The notes beneath the pieces were generated by a model. The model had not been told where the DNA came from. It saw only the letters and a program-made list of their open reading frames with translations, and made no database searches. Of a stretch of DNA of 20,255 bases, positions 13,049 to 20,255 are shown piece by piece. Where the stretch lies: positions 1 to 20,255 of the forward strand of contig JANXLW010000191.1 in the NCBI GenBank assembly GCA_025354965.1. Reading direction: 5' to 3'. Every line of letters begins with the position of its first letter. Positions within the stretch are counted from its first letter, which is position 1. This DNA comes from Betaproteobacteria bacterium. GTDB taxonomy: Bacteria > Pseudomonadota > Gammaproteobacteria > Burkholderiales > Burkholderiaceae_C. The position numbers and the translations under genes are program-made.

Positions 13049-14008
13049 TCAGGACCGCTCTGGCGCATGGGCACCGAGCTGCAAAATAAGGTGGTGATTA
13101 AGGTGAACGCGCACTGCCGAGGCAGCCAGCGCGGCCTTGATTGCGGGATTGCCAACAGTGGTTTGGTGCAGGCGCGGGTGGTTCATTGGCATCCCGACTG
13201 CGCTGATCAAAGTTGCAACTTGCGGCTGATTGGGGTGATCACTGCGACGCAATACGACAGCTACTTCATTGTTCTCAAGTCGGACAAAAGTGCCCGGTGG
13301 AAACAGGCCAACGGCGTGTAACAACGCAAATCCAACTTCATCATTTTGTCGCGCCAGGTTGGAGGTGAGGGCGCGCATCGATTCTGTGGCACTGCGGCCT
13401 TCGCGAGATTTGCGTGGACTGATCAACGCGCCATAGCGATCCACAGTGCGCAAAATTCTGGCCAGTCTTCTGACCGGTGCCAAGTCACGGTATTCGCCCA
13501 GACCTGTGCTTTCATCATGGTGCAAACTGACGGTGTCCAGCCATAGCTCGTCCAAGACTCCCATGTTGGCCAGCATCAAGCCGCTTTTTACCGCATGCGC
13601 CCGAATTGCGCTTTGTTGCTCGTTGCTCGGTTTTTCAATTTGGTTAACCAGTTCGTCTTGTAGCGCCGTCATTCCGATATTCATGGTCAATGCCGCATGT
13701 ACCAAGCTGTCGCGTTCGGCTTGGGGCAATTTCAGTTCAACTGCGATCAGGTGGCACAACACAGCACTGACCAGCGCATGTGAGGCGCTGTAACCCACCA
13801 GGGAAAGGGTCGCCAACTGAAAGAGAAGATACAGGCCCAGATCTGTGTCGCGTTGCAGCAGCGCCTGCATCCAGCGATCGTACTGCCAGACGCGTGGCTC
13901 AAATTCCTGAATGCTGTCCGGACTGCCCAGAATGACGCCCAAGCCTGACTCCAGGTCAGACCATAGGCTGAGCAAGTCTTCGTATTCGTTTTCGTTTTGA
14001 AAGGTCAC
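13049..14008 (-). CDS. Degenerate HD-GYP-like protein
   Basis: Protein of 319 residues whose middle part follows the layout of HD-GYP cyclic-di-GMP phosphodiesterases. Helices around YSASHALVSAVLCHLIAVELKL (72-93) match the H-S-x-x-V-A region, then AALTMNIGMTA (105-115), AIRAHAVKSGLMLANMGV (134-151), HHDESTGLGEY (163-173) and VDRYGALISPRKSR (189-202). The metal-binding His-Asp pair is replaced by Met109-Asn110, and the GYP element reads GLGEY, so catalysis is doubtful. A C-terminal segment, VGLFPPGTFVRLENNEVAVVLRR, resembles HD-GYP proteins. It starts with GTG at 14008, 12 bp after yajQ on the same strand, so the two are probably one operon. A binding or scaffold role is inferred. Confidence 0.75.
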   Translation of the reverse strand: MTFQNENEYEDLLSLWSDLESGLGVILGSPDSIQEFEPRVWQYDRWMQALLQRDTDLGLYLLFQLATLSLVGYSASHALVSAVLCHLIAVELKLPQAERDSLVHAALTMNIGMTALQDELVNQIEKPSNEQQSAIRAHAVKSGLMLANMGVLDELWLDTVSLHHDESTGLGEYRDLAPVRRLARILRTVDRYGALISPRKSREGRSATESMRALTSNLARQNDEVGFALLHAVGLFPPGTFVRLENNEVAVVLRRSDHPNQPQVATLISAVGMPMNHPRLHQTTVGNPAIKAALAASAVRVHLNHHLILQLGAHAPERS

Positions 14009-14020
14009 GGTTGCGAATCA

Positions 14021-14506
14021 TCAGTCTCGAAAATTGTCAAAACTCAAAGGCACATCGGTGATGTCCTTTTTGATCAGCGCCATGGCCGCCTGCAGATCAT
14101 CACGCTTGGCACCGGTCACCCGCAGTTTGTTTTCCTGAATGGCCGACTGAATTTTCAATTTGCTGTCTTTCAGCAGGCGCTGGATTTTCTTCGACATCTC
14201 GGTCTCTATGCCATTGCGCACCTTGATGACCAACTTGACCTTGTCGCCGCCCATCTTCTGCACGTCGCCCTTGTCAAGAAAGCGCACATCCACGCTTCGC
14301 TTGGTGAGCTTGTTGCGCAGGATGTCTTCAATCTGGGTCAACTGGAAATCGGCATCGCCAATCAGGGTGATTTCTTTCTCCCTGATTTCAATGGCAGCCG
14401 GCGTGCCCTTGAAATCAAAGCGCGTAGCGATTTCCTTGGCGGTGTTTTCTACCGCATTTTTGACTTCAACAAGATTGGCTTCGCAAACAGTATCAAAAGA
14501 GGGCAT
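14021..14506 (-). CDS. yajQ: YajQ family nucleotide-binding protein (cyclic-di-GMP effector type)
   Basis: Protein of 161 residues matching the YajQ/UPF0234 family. The start MPSFDTVCEANLVEV and the segments TRFDFKGTPA, FLDKGDVQKMGGDKVK and VTGAKRDDLQAAMALIKK are characteristic. YajQ homologues bind nucleotides, and in Xanthomonas a member has been reported as a cyclic-di-GMP-responsive effector acting with a transcription factor; that role here is inference. The ATG at 14506 is chosen over one 54 nt upstream because it gives the standard family N-terminus and has GGAA upstream. It is divergent from murB (53 bp between starts), with an HD-GYP-like gene 12 bp downstream. Confidence 0.94.
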   Translation of the reverse strand: MPSFDTVCEANLVEVKNAVENTAKEIATRFDFKGTPAAIEIREKEITLIGDADFQLTQIEDILRNKLTKRSVDVRFLDKGDVQKMGGDKVKLVIKVRNGIETEMSKKIQRLLKDSKLKIQSAIQENKLRVTGAKRDDLQAAMALIKKDITDVPLSFDNFRD

Positions 14507-14559
14507 GGCAATATTCCGTAGCGACTGGCATGGTTGGGGCAAATGAGAGAATTGCCACA

Positions 14560-15591
14560 ATGTTAATCGAGAAAAATGTTCCCCTTCAGTCGTTCAACAC
14601 GTTCCACATCGTGGCTAAAGCGCGCGCGCTGGTGCGTGTTACCTCCGAGGCCGATGTGCGATTCGTCGTGGCCCAGCAGGAATGGCGTACCCTGTCCAAA
14701 TTCATTCTGGGTAGTGGCAGCAATATTGTGCTCACCGGCGACGTCAAGCCATTGGTTTTGAAAGTCGAGATCAGGGGTCGGCGCTTGCTGTCGGAGACCG
14801 CCAAAGCGTTTATTGTGGAAGCGGGCGCTGGGGAGAACTGGCACGATTTTGTGACATGGACCCTGCAACAAGGGTATTCGGGTCTGGAAAATATGGCACT
14901 CATTCCTGGTACCGTGGGCGCCGCGTCGGTGCAAAATGTGGGCGCCTATGGTGTTGAGTTGCAGGACCGGTTTGAGTCACTCGACGCGGTGGACCTGCAA
15001 AGCGGCAAGTTGTTTACGCTCAACGCCGCTCAATGCGCTTTCGGCTACCGCGATTCGGTGTTCAAACACGCTTCAATGACAGTCGGGCTGGCGGGCCGGG
15101 CGTTAATTACCAAGGTGCGATTTCATTTGCCCAAACCGTGGCGGGCCGTGCTGGGCTACGCGGATCTTGCAAGGAAGGTGACTGAGGCAAACGTTGAGCA
15201 ACCGACCGCGCTGCAAATTTATCAATGGATTTGCGATATTCGCCGCGCCAAGTTGCCAGATCCCGATCTGATTGGCAATGCTGGGAGTTTCTTTAAAAAT
15301 CCCACGGTGACGCCCGAGCAGTGCGCCGATATCATTGCACGCGATCCGAAAATTGTTTATTACCACCTGGCCGATGGCTCGGTCAAACTGGCAGCCGGTT
15401 GGCTGATTGACGCCTGTGGCTGGAGGGGTAAGTCGGTTGGCAATGCCGGTGTTTACGAGAAACAGGCGCTGGTGCTGGTCAATCGCGGCGGTGCTACCGG
15501 TGGCGAGGTGATGACACTGGCCAAGGCGATTCAAACCAGCGTGTACGAACGTTTTGGTATCCGGCTGGAGCCGGAGCCGGTGGTGGTTTGA
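14560..15591 (+). CDS. murB: UDP-N-acetylenolpyruvoylglucosamine reductase
   Basis: Cytoplasmic FAD enzyme of peptidoglycan precursor synthesis. It reduces UDP-GlcNAc-enolpyruvate to UDP-MurNAc with NADPH. The 343 residues match the type I family (E. coli type). Family signatures are NTFHI near residue 13, LGSGSNIVLT (50-59) for FAD binding, IPGTVGAASVQNVGAYG (115-131) and GYRDSVFK (162-169). GNAGSFFKNP (239-248) carries the catalytic serine at residue 243, and LEPEPVVV ends the protein. The ATG at 14560 gives the family start, with a GAGAGA about 9 nt upstream. Its stop is one base from the stop of the convergent ppnP gene. Confidence 0.97.
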   Translation: MLIEKNVPLQSFNTFHIVAKARALVRVTSEADVRFVVAQQEWRTLSKFILGSGSNIVLTGDVKPLVLKVEIRGRRLLSETAKAFIVEAGAGENWHDFVTWTLQQGYSGLENMALIPGTVGAASVQNVGAYGVELQDRFESLDAVDLQSGKLFTLNAAQCAFGYRDSVFKHASMTVGLAGRALITKVRFHLPKPWRAVLGYADLARKVTEANVEQPTALQIYQWICDIRRAKLPDPDLIGNAGSFFKNPTVTPEQCADIIARDPKIVYYHLADGSVKLAAGWLIDACGWRGKSVGNAGVYEKQALVLVNRGGATGGEVMTLAKAIQTSVYERFGIRLEPEPVVV

Positions 15592-15592
15592 A

Positions 15593-15910
15593 TCAGCCGA
15601 AATGGCAGATGTAGTGATACACCTCTGACACCCTGATTTCAAAGCGGGAGTTGCCGGGGATGCTGAATTTATCGCCGACAACAGACTTTACCCACAAGTC
15701 GGAGCCGGCCAGCTTGAACTCACAAGCGCCGGCCACGCACTCCATGATTTCCGGCGCACCGGTGTTGAAAGTCAAAGTTGCCGGCAACACCACACCCACC
15801 GTCTTCTTGCTGCCGTCGGCCAGGGTGATGCCATGACTGACGCATTTACCGTCAAAGTAGACGTTGGCCTGGGTGGTGATGGCGACATTGGTGATGCTGG
15901 AAGTAATCAT
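15593..15910 (-). CDS. ppnP: Pyrimidine/purine nucleoside phosphorylase (PpnP/YaiE, DUF1255)
   Basis: Small cupin-like protein of 105 residues, slightly longer than E. coli PpnP. The family catalyses phosphorolysis of a broad range of nucleosides to the base and ribose-1-phosphate. Signatures visible are ANVYFDGKCVSHGITLADGSKKTVGVV (near 14-40), YICHFG at the C-terminus, and GDKFSIPGNSRFEIRV. The ATG at 15910 is chosen because the homologous part starts there; upstream in-frame sequence to 16090 overlaps the NDUFA9-like gene on the other strand. No strong Shine-Dalgarno is visible. A hairpin, AGCCGC-7 nt-GCGGCT (15933-15951), lies in the leader. It converges on murB with one base between stops. 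Confidence 0.92.
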   Translation of the reverse strand: MITSSITNVAITTQANVYFDGKCVSHGITLADGSKKTVGVVLPATLTFNTGAPEIMECVAGACEFKLAGSDLWVKSVVGDKFSIPGNSRFEIRVSEVYHYICHFG

Positions 15911-16042
15911 GGCGGTTTTGAAGGTTTGGCAGAGCCGCCATGGTAGCGGCTTTAACGCCATACATTTCATACACGTGGTGCCGACCAGGTCTTTTGAAGC
16001 TGCATACCGATGTGGCCTTGAGCAACGCGCTACATTCAGAGC

Positions 16043-17002
16043 ATGAAAAACGTATTGCTTGTCGGTGGCACCGGCTTTGTCGGTGCGCATGTGTGCGAAA
16101 AACTGGTGCGTCAGGGCTGGCAGGTAACCGTGCCGACCCGGCGCCGATTAAATGCCCGTCATTTGCAGCACCTGTCGCTGGTCAAGTTGCTGGAGATGGA
16201 TGTCCATGACGAAGTGGCGCTTGCAAAAGCTGTGCAGGGCCATGACGCGGTGGTCAATCTGGTCGCAATTCTGCATGGCACGCAAGCAGTATTCGAACGG
16301 GTTCATGTGACTTTGCCGCAAAAGCTGGCGCGTGTCTGTAGCGCAGCTGGCGTCAAGCAGTTGGTGCACGTCAGCGCCCTCGGTGCCGATGCACAGCAGC
16401 CGCATTCAGCGCCCTCCATGTACCTGCGCAGCAAGGGCGAGGGCGAAGCAGTCCTGCTGCGCGCAGCGACGCCTGGGCAGCAAGCGGCGTTTGACCTCAC
16501 CATTTTGCGACCCAGTGTTATTTTTGGTGCACAAGACAAGTTTCTGAATGTCTTTGCCAAGCTGCAACAGGTGTTGCCGGTTATGCCGCTGGCTGGCGCC
16601 GCTACGCGGTTTCAACCGGTGTGGGTGGAGGATGTTGCCAACGCCGTGGTGCGATGTCTGGCGCGTGGTCGCACTGCAGCCACAGCCAGAGCACCGCTGG
16701 TTTTGGAACTGTGTGGCCCCGATGTATTCACGCTGCGGGAGCTAGTGCAGTTGTCGGCACAACTCAGCGGTATCAACGGCGGACGTGGCCGTCCGGTGCT
16801 GGCCCTGCCGCGGTGGCTGGGCCGCCTGCAGGCAAGGTTGATGGAGTTGGCCCCGGGAGAGCCGCTGATGAGCCGGGACAACCTGGATTCGATGTTGGTG
16901 GACAACGTCGCCTCCGGGAAGTGTGCCGATCTGCAATCGATCGGTATTGAGCCCGCTGCCTTGCGACCCATTGCGGCTGACTATCTCAAGCGTAATCAGT
17001 GA
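16043..17002 (+). CDS. NDUFA9-like NAD(P)-binding protein (atypical SDR, epimerase type)
   Basis: Protein of 319 residues with an N-terminal Rossmann fold (VLLVGGTGFVGAHVCEKL, about residues 4-21). It resembles the complex I NDUFA9 subunit family of bacterial NAD(P)-binding proteins. Further family-like blocks are HDAVVNLVAILHG, VKQLVHVSALGAD, YLRSKGEGE (Tyr-x-x-x-Lys-like) and LRPSVIFGAQDKFLN. The second half holds the usual substrate-side region, ending IAADYLKR. The substrate is unknown; relatives are often found in Comamonadaceae chromosomes without fixed partners. The ATG at 16043 begins MKNVLLVGGTG and has AGAG a few bases upstream. The gene is divergent from ppnP, with 132 bp between starts. 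Confidence 0.88.
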   Translation: MKNVLLVGGTGFVGAHVCEKLVRQGWQVTVPTRRRLNARHLQHLSLVKLLEMDVHDEVALAKAVQGHDAVVNLVAILHGTQAVFERVHVTLPQKLARVCSAAGVKQLVHVSALGADAQQPHSAPSMYLRSKGEGEAVLLRAATPGQQAAFDLTILRPSVIFGAQDKFLNVFAKLQQVLPVMPLAGAATRFQPVWVEDVANAVVRCLARGRTAATARAPLVLELCGPDVFTLRELVQLSAQLSGINGGRGRPVLALPRWLGRLQARLMELAPGEPLMSRDNLDSMLVDNVASGKCADLQSIGIEPAALRPIAADYLKRNQ

Positions 17003-17070
17003 AAACACTTGGCGTCTCAAACGCACATACGCCATACGATTAGTACCGTCGCAAGACGCGTTAATATTGA

Positions 17071-17091
17071 GGTCCAAGCCAATCTTGGGCC
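17071..17091 (+). other. Stem-loop downstream of the NDUFA9-like gene
   Basis: GGTCCAAG and CTTGGGCC form an 8-bp stem (one T-G wobble) with a 5-nt loop, 68 bp after the stop codon at 17002. There is no T-run, so it is not a classic intrinsic terminator; it may stabilise the 3' end. The rest of 17003-17117 shows nothing I can assign. Confidence 0.35.
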
Positions 17092-17117
17092 ACCAGCGTG
17101 GCAAAGTCACAAAGCGC

Positions 17118-17142
17118 AAAAAAGCCCGCATAGAGCGGGCTT
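17118..17142 (-). terminator. Intrinsic terminator of rpmB-rpmG
   Basis: On the minus strand AAGCCCGC-TCTAT-GCGGGCTT forms a perfect 8-bp stem with a 5-nt loop, followed directly by a run of T. It lies 22 bp after the rpmG stop codon. Confidence 0.88.
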
Positions 17143-17163
17143 GGAAACAGAAAAGAATCTGAA

Positions 17164-17334
17164 TTACTTCAGTTTCATTTCCTTGTAGTCCACATGCTTG
17201 CGAGCTTTCGGATCAAATTTCTTGATCAACATTTTCTCGGGCATGGTTTTCTTGTTTTTGCTGGTGGTGTAGAAGTGACCGGTGCCAGCAGTCGATTCGA
17301 GCTTGATTTTTTCGCGTCCGCCTTTGGTTGCCAT
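17164..17334 (-). CDS. rpmG: 50S ribosomal protein L33
   Basis: Small basic ribosomal protein of 56 residues, beginning MATKGGREKIKLESTAGTGH and ending KHVDYKEMKLK. It contains HFYTTSKNKK and EKMLIKKFDPKARKH, as in proteobacterial L33. No cysteine is present, so it is the zinc-independent (C-minus) form. The ATG at 17334 has AAGGAG 7 nt upstream. It follows rpmB by 11 bp on the same strand, the usual L28-L33 arrangement, and a strong terminator follows. Confidence 0.97.
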   Translation of the reverse strand: MATKGGREKIKLESTAGTGHFYTTSKNKKTMPEKMLIKKFDPKARKHVDYKEMKLK

Positions 17335-17345
17335 GATCGTGCTCC

Positions 17346-17579
17346 TTATGCCTGACCACGTGCGCGCAGGTCTGCGAGCACGGAATCAATACCGTTTTTA
17401 TCGATCAAACGCAAACCTGCGTTGGAAATCCGCAGGCGAATCCAGCGGTTTTCGGTCTCGACCCAGAAACGGCGGTATTGCAGGTTCGGCAGGAACCGGC
17501 GCTTGGTTTTGTTGTTGGCGTGGGAAACCTTGTTCCCAACCATCGGGCCCTTGCCCGTGACTTCACATACGCGTGCCAT
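17346..17579 (-). CDS. rpmB: 50S ribosomal protein L28
   Basis: Ribosomal protein of 77 residues, normal length. It begins MARVCEVTGKGPMVGNKVSH and has NNKTKRRFLPNLQYRRFW and RISNAGLRLIDKNGID. The ATG at 17579 has GGAG 7 nt upstream; the frame is open further upstream but without family sequence. It is cotranscribed with rpmG. The 183 bp between it and trxB hold a perfect TATAAT and a long imperfect stem, listed separately. Confidence 0.97.
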   Translation of the reverse strand: MARVCEVTGKGPMVGNKVSHANNKTKRRFLPNLQYRRFWVETENRWIRLRISNAGLRLIDKNGIDSVLADLRARGQA

Positions 17580-17673
17580 GTGGACACTCCGATACTTCAC
17601 AAACGGCCGCAAGGTCTGAATCTGTCTGCATAACCAGACATTTTCAATCTTGCCAGGCCTCACCTCGCCAAGA

Positions 17674-17725
17674 AAATAGGTGGCGGTAACCCGTTTGCCG
17701 TAACAGAACCCTGACGGGCCTATTT
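17674..17725 (-). promoter_or_regulatory. Two-part stem in the rpmB leader / downstream of trxB
   Basis: On the minus strand AAATAGG-CCCGT pairs with ACGGG and CCTATTT. That is 7 plus 5 base pairs, with a 9-nt bulge (TTACCGCCA) and a 19-nt loop. The outer arm is followed by TCTT. It sits between the TATAAT at 17739-17744 and rpmB, so it would be in the rpmB 5' leader. It could also serve as a trxB terminator. Confidence 0.45.
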
Positions 17726-17738
17726 AGCAAAGCCAGCA

Positions 17739-17744
17739 ATTATA
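17739..17744 (-). promoter_or_regulatory. -10 box of the rpmB-rpmG promoter
   Basis: A perfect TATAAT on the minus strand lies 19 bp past the trxB stop codon and 160 bp before rpmB. The -35 region would overlap the trxB stop and is poor (CCTAAG at 17-bp spacing). It is the only good -10 in the gap. Confidence 0.5.
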
Positions 17745-17762
17745 GCGGGCTTGGTGAATCGC

Positions 17763-18713
17763 TTAGGCCTGCTCCAGAAAGCGCTGTGCATCCAGGGCTG
17801 CCATGCAGCCGGTGCCGGCACTGGTTATGGCCTGTCGGTAGACATGATCCTGCACATCACCGGCGGCGAAAATGCCGGACACGCTGGTCATGGTGGCGAA
17901 GCCCTTGAGGCCACCCTGGGTGACGATATAGCCACCCTCCATGTCAAGCTGGCCCTGGAATATCTCTGTATTCGGTGAGTGGCCAATGGCGATAAAGCAG
18001 CCTTTGAGCATCAAGTCTTCAGTGTTACCCGTTGCGACATTTTTCAGACGCACGCCGGTCACGCCGCTGGCGTCGCCCAGCACTTCATCAAGGGTACAAA
18101 ACGTTTTGAGTTCAATTTTTCCGGCGGCTACTTTTTCCATCATCTTGTCGATGATGATGGGTTCGGCTTTGAACTTGTCACGCCGGTGCACCAGGTACAC
18201 CTTGCTGGCAATGTTGGACAGATACAGCGCTTCTTCCACCGCTGTGTTGCCGCCACCGACGACGCAGCACACCGCATCACGGTAGAAGAAACCATCACAG
18301 GTGGCGCAGCCTGAAACGCCACGCCCCATGAAAGCCGTCTCCGACGGCAACCCCAGATATTTAGCCGACGCGCCAGTCGCAAGTATGAGCGAATCGCAGG
18401 TGTACTCACCGCTGTCGCCCTTGAGGGTGAAGGGGCGTTTGTTGAAATCAACCGCGTTGATGTGGTCGAAAATTATCTCGGTTTTGAAGCGCTCGGCGTG
18501 TGCCAGAAATCGCTGCATTAGATCAGGTCCCTGAACGCCATCAACGTCGGCAGGCCAGTTATCCACATCGGTGGTGGTCATCAATTGGCCGCCTTGGGCG
18601 ATGCCGGTAATCAGCAACGGTTTGAGGTTGGCGCGCGCGGCATAAATGGCCGCTGTGTAGCCGGCCGGTCCGGAACCCAGAATCAAAACGCGGACGTGTC
18701 GAGTAGTTGACAT
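17763..18713 (-). CDS. trxB: Thioredoxin-disulfide reductase
   Basis: Cytoplasmic FAD/NADPH enzyme of 316 residues that keeps thioredoxin reduced. The FAD motif LILGSGPAGYTAAIYAA is near residues 10-26. The redox pair CATC lies at 136-139 in GVSGCATCDGFFY, and the NADPH motif VVGGGNTAVEEALYLS at 151-166. The C-terminal FAD contact GIFAAGDVQDHVYRQAITS is intact. Length matches bacterial low-molecular-weight TrxR. It is divergent from ftsK, with 52 bp between starts, an arrangement common in beta-proteobacteria. A weak AGAAAG precedes the ATG. Confidence 0.98.
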   Translation of the reverse strand: MSTTRHVRVLILGSGPAGYTAAIYAARANLKPLLITGIAQGGQLMTTTDVDNWPADVDGVQGPDLMQRFLAHAERFKTEIIFDHINAVDFNKRPFTLKGDSGEYTCDSLILATGASAKYLGLPSETAFMGRGVSGCATCDGFFYRDAVCCVVGGGNTAVEEALYLSNIASKVYLVHRRDKFKAEPIIIDKMMEKVAAGKIELKTFCTLDEVLGDASGVTGVRLKNVATGNTEDLMLKGCFIAIGHSPNTEIFQGQLDMEGGYIVTQGGLKGFATMTSVSGIFAAGDVQDHVYRQAITSAGTGCMAALDAQRFLEQA

Positions 18714-18741
18714 TGTGAAAGCTTTCTAAGAAAAATAGGCT
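18713..18741 (+). promoter_or_regulatory. Candidate ftsK promoter with a 10-bp palindrome
   Basis: TTGTGA (18713-18718) and TAGGCT (18736-18741) are separated by 17 bp and give a plausible weak sigma-70 promoter for ftsK. The perfect palindrome GAAAGCTTTC (18717-18726) overlaps the -35 and the start region of trxB. Confidence 0.35.
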
Positions 18742-18765
18742 GTGCCGTGTACAGTGCGGGATAGT

Positions 18766-20255
18766 ATGACTTATTCGCTCAATACCTTGAACTCGTCCCG
18801 CTCGCCGGATGGCAACGCCCAGTCTGGCTGGAGGCGATTTACCGATGAATTTACGCTGATAGCGGGACTCTTGTTGTTGATTTTCTGGTCGCTGGCGCTC
18901 ATCACCTATTCGGCGCAGGATGCCGCCTGGTCAACCTCTGGCAGTGGTGCGCAGATCGTGAATCGGGCTGGGCGCCTGGGTGCGTGGCTGGCAGACGGTA
19001 GTTATTTCCTGCTGGGTTATTCTGTCTGGTGGTGTCTGGCAGCAGGTGTGCAGGCCTGGCTATCGGGTTTGGCGCGCTGGTTGCGCGGCCATGAATTGTT
19101 GAAGCCGGGCGAGCCAACCGCGGCGCTATCGCTGGCTGCCAGATTTGCCGCGAGCCGATCAGCTTTTTGGTGTGGTCTGGCAATCTTGCTATGCGCCAGC
19201 GCGACTTTGGAGTGGTCTCGGCTGTACAGCCTGGAAGCGCGTTTGCCGGGTTATAGCGGTGGTATTTTGGGCTATTTTGTCGGCCCTTTGAGTGTCAAAT
19301 GGCTGGGCTTTGCCGGTTCCGGATTGGTGGCGATTGCTTTGCTGGTCGTAGGGGCGTCAATGATGTTCCGATTTTCCTGGGCCCAGGTGGCCGAGCGTCT
19401 GGGCGCCTGGATTTATTTTCAACTTCAGTCCCGGCGCGACAAGCGTGAGGTGGAGCAGGATATCGCCTTGGGCCAGCGGGCGGCAAGGGAACGTGACGAA
19501 GTCATGTTTGAGGAACGTGTGGATATCGTCGAGCAGCATTCCAGGCCGGTCGTGATTGAGCCGTTGTTGGTGGCGGTGCCCAAAAGCACCCGGGTAGCAA
19601 AAGAGCGACAAAAGCCTCTGTTTGTCGAACTGCCCGACAGTCGGCTGCCACAGGTTGATTTACTCGATGGCGCGCTGTTGCGACAAGATACGGTTGCATC
19701 TGAGACGCTGGAGATGACCAGCCGCATGATTGAGAAGAAGCTGAAGGATTTCGGTGTTGATGTCAAGGTGGTGCTGGCTCAACCCGGTCCTGTGATCACG
19801 CGCTACGAGATTGAACCCGCCACCGGTGTCAAGGGCTCGCAAATTGTGGGTCTGGCAAAAGATCTGGCGCGATCTTTGAGCCTGGTGTCGATTCGCGTGG
19901 TCGAGACAATTCCGGGCAAGAACCACATGGCGCTGGAGTTGCCCAACGCCAAACGCCAGTCCATCAAACTGTCCGAGATATTGGGTTCGAACATTTACAA
20001 CGAGGCCAGGTCCATGCTGACTGTCGGTCTGGGCAAAGATATTGTTGGCAATCCGGTGGTAGCTGATCTGGCGAAGATGCCGCATGTGCTGGTGGCCGGC
20101 ACCACTGGCTCAGGCAAATCGGTGGGACTGAACGCCATGATTTTGAGTCTGTTGTACAAGGCTGAAGCGCGCGACGTTCGCCTGCTGATGATCGACCCCA
20201 AGATGCTGGAGATGTCGATCTACGAGGGTATCCCGCATTTGCTGGCACCTGTGGT
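18766..20255 (+). CDS. ftsK: DNA translocase FtsK, C-terminus beyond window
   Basis: Septal DNA pump that clears and aligns chromosome termini at division. The first 496 codons are present and the frame is open to the right edge. The N-terminus has four clear hydrophobic segments (about residues 30-48, 79-99, 132-147 and 166-201) for membrane anchoring. A short charged linker (about 205-310) follows, then the alpha/beta motor domain: VITRYEIEPATGVKGSQIVGL, IPGKNHMALELPN, the Walker A motif GTTGSGKS with Lys451, and the Walker B region LLMIDPKMLEMS. The gamma domain and the rest of the motor lie outside. The ATG at 18766 gives the MTYSLNTLN start familiar from Comamonadaceae FtsK, though the ribosome-binding site is weak. 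The short linker fits the compact FtsK of this group. Confidence 0.97.
   Translation, partial: MTYSLNTLNSSRSPDGNAQSGWRRFTDEFTLIAGLLLLIFWSLALITYSAQDAAWSTSGSGAQIVNRAGRLGAWLADGSYFLLGYSVWWCLAAGVQAWLSGLARWLRGHELLKPGEPTAALSLAARFAASRSAFWCGLAILLCASATLEWSRLYSLEARLPGYSGGILGYFVGPLSVKWLGFAGSGLVAIALLVVGASMMFRFSWAQVAERLGAWIYFQLQSRRDKREVEQDIALGQRAARERDEVMFEERVDIVEQHSRPVVIEPLLVAVPKSTRVAKERQKPLFVELPDSRLPQVDLLDGALLRQDTVASETLEMTSRMIEKKLKDFGVDVKVVLAQPGPVITRYEIEPATGVKGSQIVGLAKDLARSLSLVSIRVVETIPGKNHMALELPNAKRQSIKLSEILGSNIYNEARSMLTVGLGKDIVGNPVVADLAKMPHVLVAGTTGSGKSVGLNAMILSLLYKAEARDVRLLMIDPKMLEMSIYEGIPHLLAPV

Noticed and set aside
15933..15951. AGCCGC-7-GCGGCT dyad upstream of ppnP
   Set aside because: A single short GC-rich dyad without further context; noted in the ppnP entry but not supported as a regulatory site.
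1..20255. CRISPR arrays, tRNA or rRNA genes, prophage or defence genes
   Set aside because: No regularly spaced repeats, tRNA-like cloverleaf, rRNA segment or defence-family protein was recognised in either strand.

Overview
The window reads as a chromosomal segment of a betaproteobacterium, most likely family Comamonadaceae and Rhodoferax-like. The basis is family-level protein resemblance and gene order: gcvT-gcvH-gcvP behind a tandem glycine riboswitch, trxB divergent from ftsK with rpmB-rpmG beside trxB, and an ETF-ubiquinone oxidoreductase followed by an M16 peptidase. The genus is an inference. Most of the window is ordinary housekeeping and catabolic DNA. The exception is a rearrangement scar at about 4.2-5.65 kb.

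Layout. (1) 1-4180, minus strand: glycine cleavage operon gcvT-gcvH-gcvP (gcvP runs off the left edge) behind a two-aptamer glycine riboswitch with a visible candidate expression platform. (2) 4.2-5.65 kb: a scar holding the first ~70 codons of a lost filamentous-haemagglutinin-type exoprotein (ESPR signal region), a 72-bp inverted-repeat segment, the left part of an IS5-family element whose transposase start codon reads ATA, and an M16 zinc peptidase cut off after about 212 residues. The IS and peptidase meet at a GGCGCC palindrome. (3) 5.7-7.4 kb, minus strand: ETF-ubiquinone oxidoreductase. (4) 7.5-10.5 kb: SDR oxidoreductase and hotdog thioesterase (+), an AhpD/CMD-family peroxidase-like protein (-), a PcaC-like carboxymuconolactone decarboxylase (+), and a GDT1/UPF0016 membrane transporter (+). 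(5) 10.5-13.0 kb: an NTF2-like protein and a PAS-LuxR regulator (-), divergent from a two-subunit 3-oxoacid CoA-transferase (+). (6) 13.0-14.5 kb, minus strand: yajQ followed 12 bp later by a degenerate HD-GYP-type protein. (7) 14.5-17.0 kb: murB (+), ppnP (-), and an NDUFA9-like NAD(P)-binding protein (+). (8) 17.1-20.3 kb: rpmB-rpmG and trxB (-), then ftsK (+), which runs off the right edge.

How the genes work together. GcvT, GcvH and GcvP form the glycine cleavage system, and the riboswitch couples it to glycine level. ETF-QO, the SDR, the thioesterase and the CoA-transferase fit acyl-CoA and keto-acid catabolism feeding the respiratory chain. The PAS-LuxR protein is the obvious candidate regulator of scoAB across a promoter region rich in palindromes. 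YajQ and the HD-GYP-like protein may share a cyclic-di-GMP theme.

I did not find a convincing new multi-gene system. The items most worth a second look are the scar with its possible promoter capture by the glycine operon, the nested expression platform of the riboswitch, the yajQ/degenerate HD-GYP pair, the palindromic scoAB control region, and the structured leader of rpmB.
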